DNA of 64,000 nt from Tetraselmis striata (GCA_006384855.1 VCJN01000770.1:1-64000), one strand, 5' to 3'; positions 35,006 to 48,500 are shown, numbered from the stretch's first letter. Notes: generated by a model from the letters alone, not told the origin. Numbers and translations: made by a program.

Positions 35006-37148
35006 ATGGCTGACGGCAAGCCCCATCTTTCCATCGTCATCTGCGGACATGTCGACTCCGGCAAGTCCACCACCACCGGGCGCCTGCTCTTCGAGCTGGG
35101 CGGTATCCCCGAGCGTGAGATGGACAAGCTGAAGGCCGAGGCCGAGGCTCTCGGCAAGCAGTCCTTCGCCTTCGCCTTCTACATGGACAGGCAGAAGGAG
35201 GAGCGCGAGCGTGGTGTCACCATCTCCTGCACCACCAAGGAGTTCTTCACCGACAAGTACCACTACACGATCATTGACGCCCCCGGCCATCGCGATTTCA
35301 TCAAGAACATGATTTCCGGTGCCGCCCAGGTGAGGAGCCGCCGCCACCCCGCTGTGCTGAGCCAAATAAACAGCAAGAACCCACTCCGCCGATATCCTCG
35401 CATTGGCGGCGCCCGATTAGCGTCGCCCCCTTGTCCTCCCTCGTCCACTACCCCACGGCGCCCAATTGTTCCCACCCCTCGGCCCTTTCACATGAGGGAT
35501 TCCTTCCGGCCCCGAGCCCTTCGCCCGCCCTCACTGCTGGGCATTGGCGGCGGCCTCCCGGCCGCTCGTCAGGCATAACCAACTCCAGACAAACGCTCGT
35601 AGCTAGATCTCGGGCCTCTGCACGCTCGTCACCTTCTCCTCTCCCCGCCCCTCCGCCCCTCACCGCAACCTCAGCCCCCCAGACCTGGCCAATCACTGCT
35701 CCAGAATCCACTGCGCATTGTGTGGGCAAGCGTTTCTGTCCCAGCCCTCTGTCGGACCCTTTCTCAGCGAGGTCGCCTCCCATACACACCAGACCCCTCC
35801 ACCTTTTATTCTGCCCGAAAGTACTAATTTTCGCCGGCGGCGCTGATGCCGCTGCGGCGGCGCCGAATGTCGGCGTCATCAGCAGTCCACCCCTCGTTCC
35901 TCTCACGACGGCCAACCATCTGCTATTCCTTCTCTCCTGGGAGTGTGCATGGCGCGTGGGGCCGCTTCGCACGTACAAGGCGTCGTCTAAACACAGACCT
36001 TGTGTGTTGAGAATTCGACTAGGCTAGATCCCACAGACCGGATATTCTGACCCGCGGTTTCCCTCCCCTCTTCCCACCAGGCCGATGTGTGCCTGCTGAT
36101 GGTGCCCGCCGACGGTAACTTCACCACCGCCATCCAGAAGGGCAACCACAAGGCCGGTGAGGTGCAGGGACAGACCCGCCAGCACGCCCGTCTGATCAAC
36201 CTGCTCGGTGTGAAGCAGCTGATCATCGGCATCAACAAGATGGACTCTGACGTTGCCGGTTACAAGGAGTCTCGCTACGTTGAGATCCGTGACGAGATGA
36301 TCAACACCCTCGTCAAGGTTGGCTGGAAGAAGGACTTCGTTCTCGGGAGCGTGCCCATCCTCCCCATCTCCGGCTGGATGGGCGACAACCTGCTGTCCAA
36401 GTCGCCCAACATGGCCTGGTGGAAGGGTGTCGACATCACCGTCGGCTCTGACAAGCTCCACATCGACTGCCTGAAGGATGCCCTCAACGACATGTCCCGC
36501 CTGCCGGACCGCAACACCACCGCCAAGATGCGTGTGCCCATCTCTGGTATCTACAAGATCAAGGGTGTCGGTGATGTGCTGGCCGGACGCGTGGAGCAGG
36601 GCCAGGTGAAGCCCAACGATGAGGTCGTCTTCATGCCCACCCACACCAAGGCCAACTCCTGCACCGGCAAGGTGTTCACGGTGGAGATGCACCACAAGCG
36701 CGTGGAGGCCGCTGGCCCCGGCGACAACGTCGGCATGAACATCAAGGGTCTTGAGAAGAACAACATGCCCCGCTCCGGTGACGTGATGATCCACAAGTCC
36801 GACACCACCCTCGGCCACGTGGAGGACTTCACTGCCCAGATCCAGACCCTGGACATCCCCGGTGAGATCAAGGTCGGCTACTCCCCCATCGGCTTCGTAC
36901 GCTGCGGCCGCGCCGCCTGCAGGATCATGAAGCTGGTCAACAAGAAGGGCAAGGAGACTGGCGGCAAGATGCTGGAGGACCCCCACTCCCTCAAGTCCAA
37001 CGAGGTCTCGACCATCGTGTTCAAGCCCTGCCAGCCTCTGGTGGTGGACTCGTACAAGAACTGCGAGGGCCTGTCCCGCATTGCGTTCCTGGACGGCAAC
37101 ACCGCCGTGATGATGGGCAAGGTCATGTCTGCCACCATGAGCGCCTAA
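35006..37148 (+). CDS. EFL: Elongation factor-like GTPase (EFL), eEF1A-related, two exons
   Basis: Translation GTPase that is thought to replace eEF1A in many algae, delivering aminoacyl-tRNA to the ribosome in the cytosol. Exons are 35006-35329 and 36081-37148, with one GT-AG intron of 751 bp in phase 0; 463 residues. GTPase motifs: GHVDSGKST (14-22), DAPGH (91-95), NKMD (160-163). The wording [22 protein letters not shown] and [10 protein letters not shown], and the [16 protein letters not shown] domain-2 segment, match EFL better than canonical eEF1A. The start has context ACACAATGGC. Codon use is strongly C-ending, as in highly expressed algal genes. Both exons are uninterrupted, so the gene looks functional. 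The long antisense frame over exon 2 is a codon-bias shadow. Confidence 0.92.
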
Positions 37149-37197
37149 ACTGCCTGACCCCACATCCTGCCTTTAACTATCTCATAATTCCTGCACC

Positions 37198-37203
37198 TGT
37201 AAA
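37198..37203 (+). terminator. Likely EFL polyadenylation signal TGTAAA
   Basis: TGTAAA lies 50 bp after the EFL stop, the chlorophyte-type signal. Confidence 0.5.
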
Positions 37204-40200
37204 CTGCATCCCTTGCCCCCCCTGCCCCTGCAACGAATTTCGGTAGCAGCATGTTTTGGTGCGCATGTCATGGGACAGAAGCGGGTGGATGTGGCCCAGG
37301 CATGTACTGATCAAGGGGATTGTCGGGGTGAGGGGCCTGCAGCGCAAAAATTGGGGTAATTGTGCACATTCGTTGACATACCTGCTACTGTTTGTGAGGA
37401 CGGGGGAGGGTGCACTTATTGTGGAGCAGCATAGCTTCTGTCTGCTCGGCAGAGCATAGCACTGCATCAAGGAAACAGCAAGCTCTAATTGGTTGTTGGT
37501 ACAGGTGCCAAATTATGACGGCTGTTCAGTAGAGGGGTAGTTCTCTGGTAGCTGCAGGTAACGGACTGACCATGCTGTAGGTGTGCATATGTGCTTAAAG
37601 TTGGTGCCTCTGCCAGGGGATGGACACACACCTGCCGCAGTGATTTGACGGCAGTGTTTGCGTGGCTGACAGCAGCCGCAGGAAAGCAGCTGGGTCTGCT
37701 CTGAATTCTCTGTTTCAACTTTTGAGCTGAGGTTATACATACGGGGTTATTCCACCGAACTACTACCCCTGGGTGCCAATGCGGCAATGATTAGAACTGA
37801 CATGAGTAGGAACAGCACGAACGAGGAGAAAACCCAAAGGGGAAGTAATTGCATGCAAGTACGTGGCATGCAAGCGCAGCTTAACGCTAACGATACGGGT
37901 TGCTATTGCATATGTCGGTGAGTCGGCACCCGCAAATGCGGCATCAACTGAATGAGTCAGATTTTGTCCGGGTAGCTGTGCATGCCAGGTGTCAAAACTC
38001 GCGACCCCCCGTCGCTGCTCCCCCTGCAAGTGGTATTGGCGCAGACTGTAACCAACATTGAAGAGGGTCCCCAGGCGTTCATACATTCTCGGAGGATGAT
38101 ACTAACAGGTTTCGCCATCTGTTGATGGCATGTGAGAAGAAATAGTAGTTTTGAGCCGCTGCCGGCATGTTGCTGACGGACATTGGCAGCAAGACTTATT
38201 GCAAGGGATGCATACCCCCCCCCCCCCCCCCGCCCCCAGTCTTCCCGGCCGCATTCCATTACATGAAACCGCAGTGGGTCTTGTTATGGGGCCAGGGTAC
38301 TGTGGTGGTAGGGTATTCACCCTATGGTCACAGATTATTACAGATGACCAAGAGGAACCCCCCTCCCCCCCCCCTCCATCAGCAGAGCGACACTTGATCC
38401 AAAAAAAGAAAGTGTCAATTGGTTCTACCGCTGCGCTAGGAGCAGCGGCACTTGATGAGGGGCAGCATGCTAACGCGTGGCTGCCACTGTCTAGCAAGAT
38501 AGAGAGATGCCTAGGTAGAGCCCACATGGTGGACTCATTCCAGCAAATCTCTCTACGCTCCCGCCCACCGCGCCGTAGCGGGGAGCAGCAGCGGCCTCCT
38601 GGGCTGCTGCACCACCAGCGGCGGCAAGCGGCCCCCCTCCCGCTGCTGGCCCGCCTGACATTGTACGCTCGGCTGCTGTTGTGACGGCCCAGCTTTCCAT
38701 CACTCAGCAACGGGAACCAAGTTATTATGGTAGTTGTAATCGCTCAGCTTCCTGACGCGGTGTCGAGCACAGAGTGGCGAGCAGCGGCCATACCGTGGAG
38801 GAGGCTAGGCACACTGGAATCGTTTCTCCGGATGATGTCCGTATGCAGAATACGCAGACCTGCAAGAAGCGTTGATAAGGGTCCGCATATCAAGTATCAA
38901 TCAAAGATCAAGGTGAGATGCATGAGACGGATGAAGATCGCGTTGTAATCTCGATTTTTAAGACTCAACTTATCGTGATAATTGATATTTAGCCCCCCGA
39001 GGTATCATTATCCAGCGAAGCGTCGATTTTTCGGCGGCGAGCTTTATTGCCGTACGGGTACCCGTATAGTGCCGCGGATCGGGCCTATAGGTGCATGACT
39101 AAAGCGCTTATCTACTGGCATGTACTACTAAGTACTATAATCCACCCGCCCGCCCGCCCGCCCGCCCACCCACGGTCCTTAATTAGCGATCATAGCCGTC
39201 CGATTACGATCTCACGGTTGGGGGTACTGCTACTGGTACCCACTACTCGCTGCTGGTAATGGAAAAAAAACTCTGGCACCGACTAGTCGCTAGCGACTAC
39301 TTCAAAGCGCTGGCAATGCAATTCATGGAACTGTAGGCCAGTGATATAGAACCCGTTCTTGCAAAAAGAATCTGAAAAATCGACGCATCGCTGATTGAAC
39401 TGTCAAGTTAACTTCACACTTGACGCTTGGACGCCAAGAGGTCATGAAGATCATGATACTTGACTTTCAGATGTCGAATTAAAATCGACATGATGCATCA
39501 AGAATCACCAAGAATCAACCGCGCGTGCCTTGGCTGTAGCCCAAAATCGACAGCATATGGTCATTATTATTGCACATGCGACGGTTAAGAGGATGGCACA
39601 GCTTATCAAAGCGCCCGACGTCACTAGTGCGCAAGCTGCCAGGTACCTTTGTGTCCCCCTGAGCAATATCGATCACACCGCGTGAAAATTACTTGCTTCA
39701 TCACATGATGCACTGATCTTTGGACTTGATTTATCAGGATTCTTGATATGTACCGCCCCAGGCATCATGATTCTTGATTATATTTAGCGACCCTAGGTAT
39801 CATGATACTTTATCCTTAGCCTCTCGCCCTTGATGCATACCCCTAGCGAGCAACAATCGGAGGGCGGGTCTTGCAGGCAGCGTGCAGGCCGGGCAGCAGG
39901 GGAGGAGGCAAGCAACGGGGGGAGGGGGGGGGGGGGGGGGTTTACTGTTTCCTCCTCGTGGCGGCCGTGCTGCATAGGGCGCGGGGGGGGGGGGGGGGGG
40001 GTTACCGAGCCCTTCCCAGCAATGCGGCCGTATTACCCTCGTGACACTTGTGGCCTCATACTGTGATGCAAGTATGGCAGCGATTTCAAGATGGTTACCG
40101 ATGCGTACAGCGCAATTGGACTCAGCGCAGGAGGATTGTGAGGTAGAACCACATCCGTATAGTAATAGGCCAGAACCAGCTTCTGGCTGTTGCTAGGGTA

Positions 40201-40240
40201 TAATAAATGTATAGTAATCGCGTTATTATTGCCTGCTTAC
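37204..40240. other. Gene-free stretch after EFL
   Basis: Contains C-runs at 38215-38231, a (CCCG)n microsatellite at 39143-39173 and two long G-runs (39919-39940, 39984-40001). The frame at 38151-38684 spans a C-run and has no recognisable domain. Confidence 0.5.
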
Positions 40241-40505
40241 CGACTCGTTGCGTGTCCCAACAGTGTAATGTTCCGCAGCATCGAGCCTCCTTTCCGCAGT
40301 GAATGTCCCTTATAGTAACACTGTGATATAAGTATGATCGTATTCCGTAATAAGCTTGATGTATCGGGTCTGCGGTCTGAATATAAAAACTACATAAGTT
40401 ATCATTTTAATCCCGCCCCAGCAACCCACCCAATAAGTGCGGAAAACAGTATGTATTATCTTGAGTTTATCAGAATACAAAACGACTACCAATTTGTTCC
40501 CGAAT
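40241..40505 (+). repeat. Direct repeat of about 265 bp, copy 1
   Basis: Begins ACCGACTCGTTGCGTGTCCC and matches 40914-41175. The first 80 bp are nearly identical and the rest is more diverged (GTGCGGAAAACAGTAT kept near both ends). Confidence 0.8.
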
Positions 40506-40913
40506 CAGCACTTATAATCCTCAGACAGCGCTTGATGAAAGCACACCCCCATTGACTGCTCGACTACCGTTAGTTAGCGGGCGATATCCGCGTGAGGAAT
40601 GCTCGCGCCGACAAGCTGAGAGACGTATTGGAAATCGGACTGCTCCGCGTGGATCCTCTGGCAAGGTGCGCTGGCGCGGAAGGTCTGACAAAGCCAGTCA
40701 AACCCAGTGTCATGTTGGGTGCAGGAACAGTGATTAGTTTGGTTAGTGAACTCCTCCCCCATGCAACTGCCAGGCGGGCCCCACTATATAGCTTGGTGGA
40801 TTTCATCGTCCGCCTGCTGATGATGACAGCTCCCTGCGGCAGCAGCATGGTTCATGGCAGTCGACCATAATAACATTTGTTTGCCATTCCGTGACTGAGA
40901 CAGCTGCAAAGTC

Positions 40914-41175
40914 ACCGACTCGTTGCGTGTCCCAACAGTGTAATGTTCCGCAGCATCGAGCCTCCTTTCCTTGGTGAATGTCGCTTACAGTAATACTCCG
41001 ACATTTGAGTACGATGTTATATTCCGTGGCGGTATGCTAATTTTATCGGTTTGCGGTCAAATTATGAAAAGCTGCATATGTTATCCATTCTTTCCCCCGC
41101 CCCGGCACCCCACAAGCATGTGCGGAAAACAGTATTTATTATACCAGAATACATAACGAATACCACACGGATCGC
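40914..41175 (+). repeat. Direct repeat of about 265 bp, copy 2
   Basis: Partner of 40241-40505, separated from it by about 400 bp. Confidence 0.8.
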
Positions 41176-41569
41176 CCGCCTCCTTGCAAAAAATAAAGTT
41201 TCTTGGAATCGCGAACCCAATGAAATGGCGCACACGGTAGTTGTTCCTTCTCTGCCAGCAGTGGGCGACAAACACTACTGCAAACTACAAGAGTGCGACG
41301 CTTTGCTCCAGTAGACCTCTCTTAAAAGGGCGAATAAGGCTCCCCAAGCCAGAGGCTCCATTATTTCTCGCTGCGGCTACCCATACGTATATCTGCAGCA
41401 TTGCAGCATGGTTTCCCCCTACCAGGCGCTAGCTAACTTGGCGCAACTCTATATCCCACAGTTGTTGCGGGTGGTCGGCCATGGGGAGGGAGGAGGGGGG
41501 GGGGGGGGGATATATGTTACTGCGGCATTCCGCTGACTTTAGAATTATGCGCTTGCTTGGTGGTAAATT

Positions 41570-42552
41570 TCAAAATGAAATATAGTCTTCCTGCTTCGCA
41601 ACGGGATTTAAGAAAAGGGGGGGATGCAAGAAACGCATAGCGCGGTTAGGTTACTTGTGTCTTTACTGCATGGGGAAGGACCCCCCAGGGCAGCTGCTCA
41701 GCGCGAGGGCTGTCTGCGGCATCGGGGCTCCCCCTTAGTAACTTAATAGTAGCGAGGCGCTGCCTCGCTCGCCGGGCGCAAGGAAGGGCTGCCGCCGTCA
41801 TTGCCGGTGGTCGCGCGGGAGAGGGGAGGGGGGGGGAGGGGGGGGGGCGTTGGTTTCATTGAAGCATTACGGGGTTGACTCCTGTGTGTGTGTGTGTGTG
41901 TGTGTGTTGTGGCGGATTGCGAAAACTCATGTCGAAATGAAACGCAGTCTTCCTGCTTCGCAAGGGGATGAATACAACAACACATGGCGGACCCAAAACG
42001 GGGTTGGGTTACACTTGTCTCAGCGGCATGGGGAAGGACCCCCCCGGCCAGCTGCGCAGCGCGAGGGCTGTCTGCGGCATCGGGGCGGGGCTCCCCCATA
42101 CGAACTAGCAGTAACGAGGCGCTGCCTGGGCTCGCTCGCCGGGCGCAACGAGGGGCTGCCGCTGTCATTGCCGGTGGTCGCGCGGGAGAGGGGAGGGGGG
42201 GGGGAGGGGGGGGGGGGGCGTTGGTTTCATTGAAGCATTACGGGGTTGACTCCTGTGTGTGTGTGTGTGTGTGTTGTGGCGGATTGCGAAAACTCATGTC
42301 GAAATGAAACGCAGTCTTCCTGCTTCGCAAGGGGATGAATACAACAACACATGGCGGACCCAAAACGGGGTTGGGTTACACTTGTCTCAGCGGCATGGGG
42401 AAGGACCCCCCCGGCCAGCTGCGCAGCGCGAGGGCTGTCTGCGGCATCGGGGCGGGGCTCCCCCATACGAACTAGCAGTAACGAGGCGCTGCCTGGGCTC
42501 GCTCGCCGGGCGCAACGAGGGGCTGCCGCTGTCATTGCCGGTGGTCGCGCGG
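41570..42552. repeat. Three tandem units of about 371 bp at the 3' end of the palmitoyltransferase gene
   Basis: TTGGTTTCATTGAAGCATTACGG starts at 41850 and 42221, a 371-bp period; an older, more diverged unit precedes 41850. Each unit holds G-runs, a TG microsatellite (41883-41906, 42255-42274) and the block CTTCCTGCTTCGCAA. The last unit runs into the final exon of the minus-strand gene, so the duplicated DNA includes its last few codons and 3' UTR. Confidence 0.88.
42376..42380 (-). terminator. Likely palmitoyltransferase polyadenylation signal TGTAA (minus strand)
   Basis: TTACA on the + strand, that is TGTAA on the coding strand, about 150 bp beyond the stop. A second copy lies in the preceding tandem unit. 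Confidence 0.4.
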
Positions 42553-45500
42553 GGCGGGCAGCAGCTGCGCGCGGCCGGCCTCCAGGTCCGCGGGGTCCTC
42601 CAGCATCGAGACCGGCTGCCGGCCGTTGACGTCGGGCAGCAGTACCTCCAGGCAGTTGCGCAGCAGGCCGCGGTCAAAGGGGTTGCGGAAGCCGCCGTCC
42701 TTGCGGATGAGGTACTTGTAGCGGTGCCAGTTGGCGAGCTCGTTGGTGGTCAGGTTGCGCGCGATCTGCCCCGCCTGGGAGCCCGCCAGCACGCCCACGC
42801 TGTCGTTGGGGAGGGCAGGGGCGCACCAAGGACACAGGCGGCAGGGCATACGCGGGTCTCAGAACGCCCTCGCCCGCTCGCTGGCTAGTCCAGCGCATGG
42901 GGGCATCTTCACTGTGCTCCTCGTTAGGTCTTGAGGTCAATCAGTTAGGTTTTGATAAATTAGGGTATAGTGATTTAGGTTGATCAATTAGGTTTTGATC
43001 AATTAGGGTATAGCGATTTAGGTTGATCAAATAGGTTCTGATCGAATTTGCAATATATTTGCTAACCTATTCTGTCGTTTGATGTTGTGTGTCGCGACAA
43101 ATACTTCACCAGGGTGACCTCTTTATCTGAACGCCTCCTAACCAAGGTTAGTGGGGGAAAGTAGAAAAAGGAAACAGCCCGGATTAAGTCCCTCTGGTTG
43201 AAATGTCGTTTCTCGTTGAATGTAAAAGCAAAAAAACCATGGAAAGTCTAACAAAATGCACAAAAGGCAGATTCGAAACATTTGACTCGAACTTTTTTGG
43301 GACGACAATTTAAAGGTTTTAATCAATTAGGGTTTCATGCTGTATCCCTCCGCCGAGTAATTTCGCCCAGGATGAACTTCCCTCAGCCATAACACTCCAG
43401 TGTTCCATAGAAATGAGCACAGGGCTGCTTTACGAGTTCCGCCACCCGCCGTGGGGTTTCAACTTCCGCCATCTGGGTTGGGATCGTCTGGCTGAGTTCC
43501 ATATAGTTTCTGGCCTGAGCCGAATGCAGCTGAGGTGGATTGCCAGAAATGAAACCGCGTGCGCTTTTGAAACCCTAATTATGCCTGAAACCCTCAGAAG
43601 GGTCGGTACATGGGCAACCGTGCTTAGCTACTGGCGACTGGTACCCTGAGCTAGGGTTTGAGTTTGGCAGGGTGTTTTCAGATTTTAAGGGTTTTACCTT
43701 AAACCCTAAACGATCATTCATCTTCGGTGTTCGCGCGAAACAACGCAGTGTGTACAGCTGTAGTCGCTAAGTGCAAGTTGATACACCGTAACCACGCTTC
43801 CGGTTCGCAATATATCGAATCGTTTTTACCGAACCCGCAAACCCAATTACATCATACGCTTCATGGGAGATGTTGTCCGGCTGGGTGACATGCCGGGGGA
43901 TAAGGGGGCGGGGGCGGCTCTGACCTGATGAGCAGGAAGATGTCGATGACGAGGAACATGATGACCCAGGGCATGCCCGCAACGCCCCAGTGCATGGGGT
44001 GCCTGCACAACAGCGGGGCTAATTAGGGTCTAGCTAGGGTGTCAAGAAAAGGAGAAGAGTGTGCGTTTGGGGGGGGGGGGGGGGCAGGATACAACTTAAC
44101 CTTGCCTGGTGTTGAACCCGGGTACTGCAGGAGAGGGCTCATATTATAGACATGTACATTTATATGTGCATGTATATGCCCACTTTAGACAGTGCAAACA
44201 CAAACGGTCGGCGGACAAAGAACAATCAAAACGGAGTAGCATGTCGGAATGGGGCACAAATACATCACGAATATTCCGACGCTAAGGTGCAAAACGATTC
44301 ATGATTTTGACCCTTTGGAGGTGCCTTATCAGCTCTCCCTAAATTTCGCACTTGACCCGTAACTTGTTTATGTAATAATCTTTCGGTTCTTTTGGTGGGC
44401 GAACTAACTGTCTTAGTACTGCCTTCTTTGGGAATATGCCGCGGGTCTCTTTCCTTGGGGGTGAAAGGGGATGAAAAGGGGTGAAAGTTGTGTGTGTGTG
44501 TGTGGGGGGGGGGGGGGGCGCACGTGGCCTGCGCGTGCACGCGGACGCCCGCCACCGCGACGGAGGTGACGATGGCGGTGACCTCCAGGCAGAGGAAGGT
44601 GAAGAAGTAGTGGCGGTTGCCCTTGCCGATGCAGTTGCCCACCCAGGGGCAGTAGTGGTCAAAGTTCTCCACGCACCTGCGGGCCGGGCGAGGGGGCCCA
44701 CTCAGAGCAGACGCGGCGCGGCCACATCCCTCTCACACGCTCACCACCACGGAATAGATCTACGGGATTTAGGCTGGATTCTTGGAACCTGAATTCCAGT
44801 TCCGGGAATCCAGTCGGAATGCAATTCAAGGCATTCGGCTGAATTCAGGACTGAATTAAGGCCTCAGGTGGACGCCGATTCCGTGGAGCTGTGCAGAAGG
44901 ATCTGAATTCATCATAAGTTGCCACGTATTCAGCCGAAGCGGGACAGTTTCCGAGACTTCACGTACCCTCCTGAATTCAGCCTCAATTCAGGAATGGCGA
45001 GGGTCTCTGCAGGAATGTGCAGTACGGTATATCCGTGACCTCCAAATGTGGCGTATTCTTTCTGCATGAATTCGACTCTGAATTCTGTCTGCATGAATTC
45101 GACTCTGAATTCTGTCTGAATTTGGCTGACCCCAGGACCCCCCCCCCCCCCCCCCCCCGGGGCCCCAGGACCACAAGCAGCAGCGGACCCGCGGCGCCCG
45201 CACCGGTCGGTGACGGAGCAGTGCTTGGCGCGCAGCGGCCGCACGATCTTGCATGTCACGCACAGCTGGTTCCAGTGGCCTGCGCACGGCGGGCGCTGGC
45301 ATTAGTGTGCTTGGCGCGGCCGGGGGGGGGGGGGGGGGAGGTGTCCGCGGGCCGAGGATTCCCAACTCGGTTCTCGGAATTCTCGGAATCTGACTTTTGG
45401 GTGTCGGGGGCAGTTGGTGGGGGTGCAAAATCCAACCTTGTACTCCTGGAATTCATTCAGATTCGTAATCCTAGGAATCCACCAAAAGGGGGACTGTCAC

Positions 45501-48500
45501 ATTATTCTCAAATCACATGAACCGCCGACGCTGGGGGGGGGGGGGGGGGGATTCAAGTCCACGTACATTTTCGGAATTGCTTGGAATCCTGGACCCTAAC
45601 CACTAAACCAGACTCGCCCAAAAATGGCCCTCGGAAGTTTTTGAGGCGGGGCTACCATTGTTTCTTTGGATATTCAGTCGGAAATCGGTGCCTTGAGCTA
45701 AATTCCGGGTGATTACTCAGATGTTCGAGGGGAATTCATTCACGGAGTTCATCTGAAAGTTTACCCTGAAGAAACTCCCCCAATAAGGACCGGACCCAAA
45801 TTCTGGTGGAATTCAGAATGAATTCAAGTTCTTACCAGTCTCGCAAGGCAAGCTGCCGTAAATGAATTCAGCTGAATTCAGTCAGTCGGAAATCAGTATA
45901 TGCAGCTGAACTCGGTGAATAATCCATAAAATTTGACCAAATATTTGACTGAATTCAGTCTGAACCTCGGGTGAAAGGCGGTTGGTGTGAACTGGTGGGT
46001 GGGTGGGGGCCAAGGGGGGGGGGTCCCACGCACCCGCTCGCAGCGCTGGGCTGCTGTAGATGCTGACGGCATCCGCCTTGTCGCCGGTCTTCAGCGGGGG
46101 GCCCATGCCGGTGTGCCCGCCCTTCGGGAGGAAACCTGTGGGCGGCGCCAGAGCGGACAAGGGTTAGTTTCTCAGAGCGGCTGCGTCCCAGACGGCGCCG
46201 CCGGGGCGCCGGTATCCCAAAAGTATCCTCAAAGTACTGGATGACCAAGATGGCTCCATCCTACGACTGCTGGGGCATGAGCTTTTCGCAGTACTGCCTC
46301 AGTAGGGTACATTCACCCCCCCCCCCCCCCCCCCCCGCCCCCCAAAAAAAGGAACAACAACACACACTTATTATCGACTTTGTAAAGTTGGGTATGCGAT
46401 TACGACTCTGCCGAGTCTTGGCATTTTTTGTTTGTTGGCTTGTTGTCACGGTTTTCCTGATGGGATTCTAGCAAGATCACCCCCTCCCAAGAGGGTCAAC
46501 ACCTAAAAAATGTGCTACAGTTTTTCATGGTTACCAAGATTTTATTGACGTACATTCAGTTTTCGTGTTGGGAAATTGTTTGCCAGCGACAAGTCGGAAT
46601 ATCCATGGTATGTTTGTGGTGCATTCTGACGTATTTCAAGATAAATATACAGTTTCTCCGTCTTGGCGCATGCTGTGGGGGGGGGGGGGGGGGGTTGGAG
46701 GGGCTTAACGGTAATATAACGCAAACTCTAAAAGAACATGTTCGGGTTTAAGATTCCCGATACTGCAATGATGTACCATAACATTCCATTGCATTTACAG
46801 CAGGGAGTCGGAGGGTCGGTGGTTTATTTGTGGTGTATTCTGACATATTTCAAGATAATACAATTTTCCTATCTTCGCGCGAGGGGGGGGGGGGGGGGGG
46901 GGGGTCGAAACGATAATATGCGGCAAACGCAGAGCCTGGTTACGGCATAGTATTTTAAGGTTCATATTAGCGAGACTCCGGGGGCCAAACCCGCCGCGGG
47001 GAAGCGGGCGGCCACTACCTGGGTCGGCGCAGGTGGTTTTGTAGAGGAAGAACAGCCCCACGGACGCGGTGGCGAGGGTCGCGTAGACCCAGAAGGCCAT
47101 CGCGGCGGTGACGCGCGGGAAGGCGGGCGAGTTGGCGATGAAGAAGACAAACATGAGCATCTCCCCCACGATGAGGCCCCACGTGACGGGGCACAGCTGG
47201 ATGGCGGTGAGCGCCTTGCAGGGGCCTGACTTGCCGCTGTCCTGCTTGGACTTCCAATCGTCGAGGTACATGCTCAGCAGTTTGTGGCCCTGCGCGGTGG
47301 TGGGAATGTTTCGAGAGGGTGGGGGGGGGGGGGGGGGGGGGGGGCTTTAAACCTTATGAATTGCCATGTAATTATAATCGCGGGTCACGAACTTGCTTTG
47401 GCTAATGCATTGTTCTGCACCATCGAACCGGCGATTCCATGTTGTATTCGAGGTGTGTTCTGATAGATTTCCAGGGAAGTAACGATGTTTCTCCGTTGTG
47501 AAGAGTCCAACCAGGAATGCATAGCAACCCCAAAGCATGATTTTGCATAAGAAGAAGAGGGAGCAGCCAGGGAGGGGGGGGAGGGGGTCAGCATCAACAA
47601 CTGAAGCACCAAATTTGACAGCGAGGAAAGCTCACTTTCTGGAATTTAGCCGAATTCTAGAAATATGGCTAAAATGCCATAAATCCGGAATAAAGCTGAA
47701 TTCACTTAAAATTCAGGAAAATCAGGACTTTCAAATGAGGATGTCTGCTCTGGGAGTGTGATGCTGGCGCTGCTTGTTCACAGAGGGGTTCATGTGGAGC
47801 TCATGTCCTCCAGCCTGAATTCACGTCGACCCATCCTGAGCTTTTGCTGGCTCCATATGAACTCCACCGGGCTTCACGGGGAGTAAATAGTAGCCCAGCA
47901 CGAGGCAGGGCTACTCATCACACTGCCTCTGGGGGGGCTGCAGCCTGATTTTGATTCAGATTGACGTGGCCTGAGTAAGTAAGCTTATATGAGCCGGATG
48001 AGGCGGTTCAGCGCAGCCCAGCTCAGCAGTACGGTACATGGTAAGAGAAACCTCCGCACTGGTCGTCCGCCCGGTGGCCTTACATGGCCAGGTAGACACC
48101 ATCAATAAGGGACGCAGTCCCTGTCCTTCAGTGCGGAGGCGCAGTGACTTTCCTGGGGTGGTGTTATAGTCGTGTTGCGTTTTATACTCCAATACAGGAC
48201 ATTCACGGTGCGCTTCAGAAACGGCATTTGCGAGCACGTAATACATACTGAAATCGATACGGAATTCCGAGATTCACAAAAGGGGCCGAGACCCTTATTC
48301 AAAGTGTACGTGGCCATTCACTCATGAGACCACGTAGCGGACTGACTATGCATGTCATCTCTTGGTCCCGGACAGAGGACCTCATTAAGCCTTACAGGAG
48401 AGAGAGAGGGGGGGGGGGGGGGGAGGGGGGTACGCCGGGCATCCTTAGTTAGGATGGGGCCAGGTTGATTAGAGTGTGTGAGGCGCACCTTCTCCTTGGC

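Noticed and set aside
36024-37163. 379-codon antisense frame over EFL
   Set aside because: A shadow of strong C-ending codon use on the sense strand; no domain.
38102-38710. Overlapping frames on both strands
   Set aside because: Span homopolymers and show no domain; a single exon cannot be excluded but is not supported.
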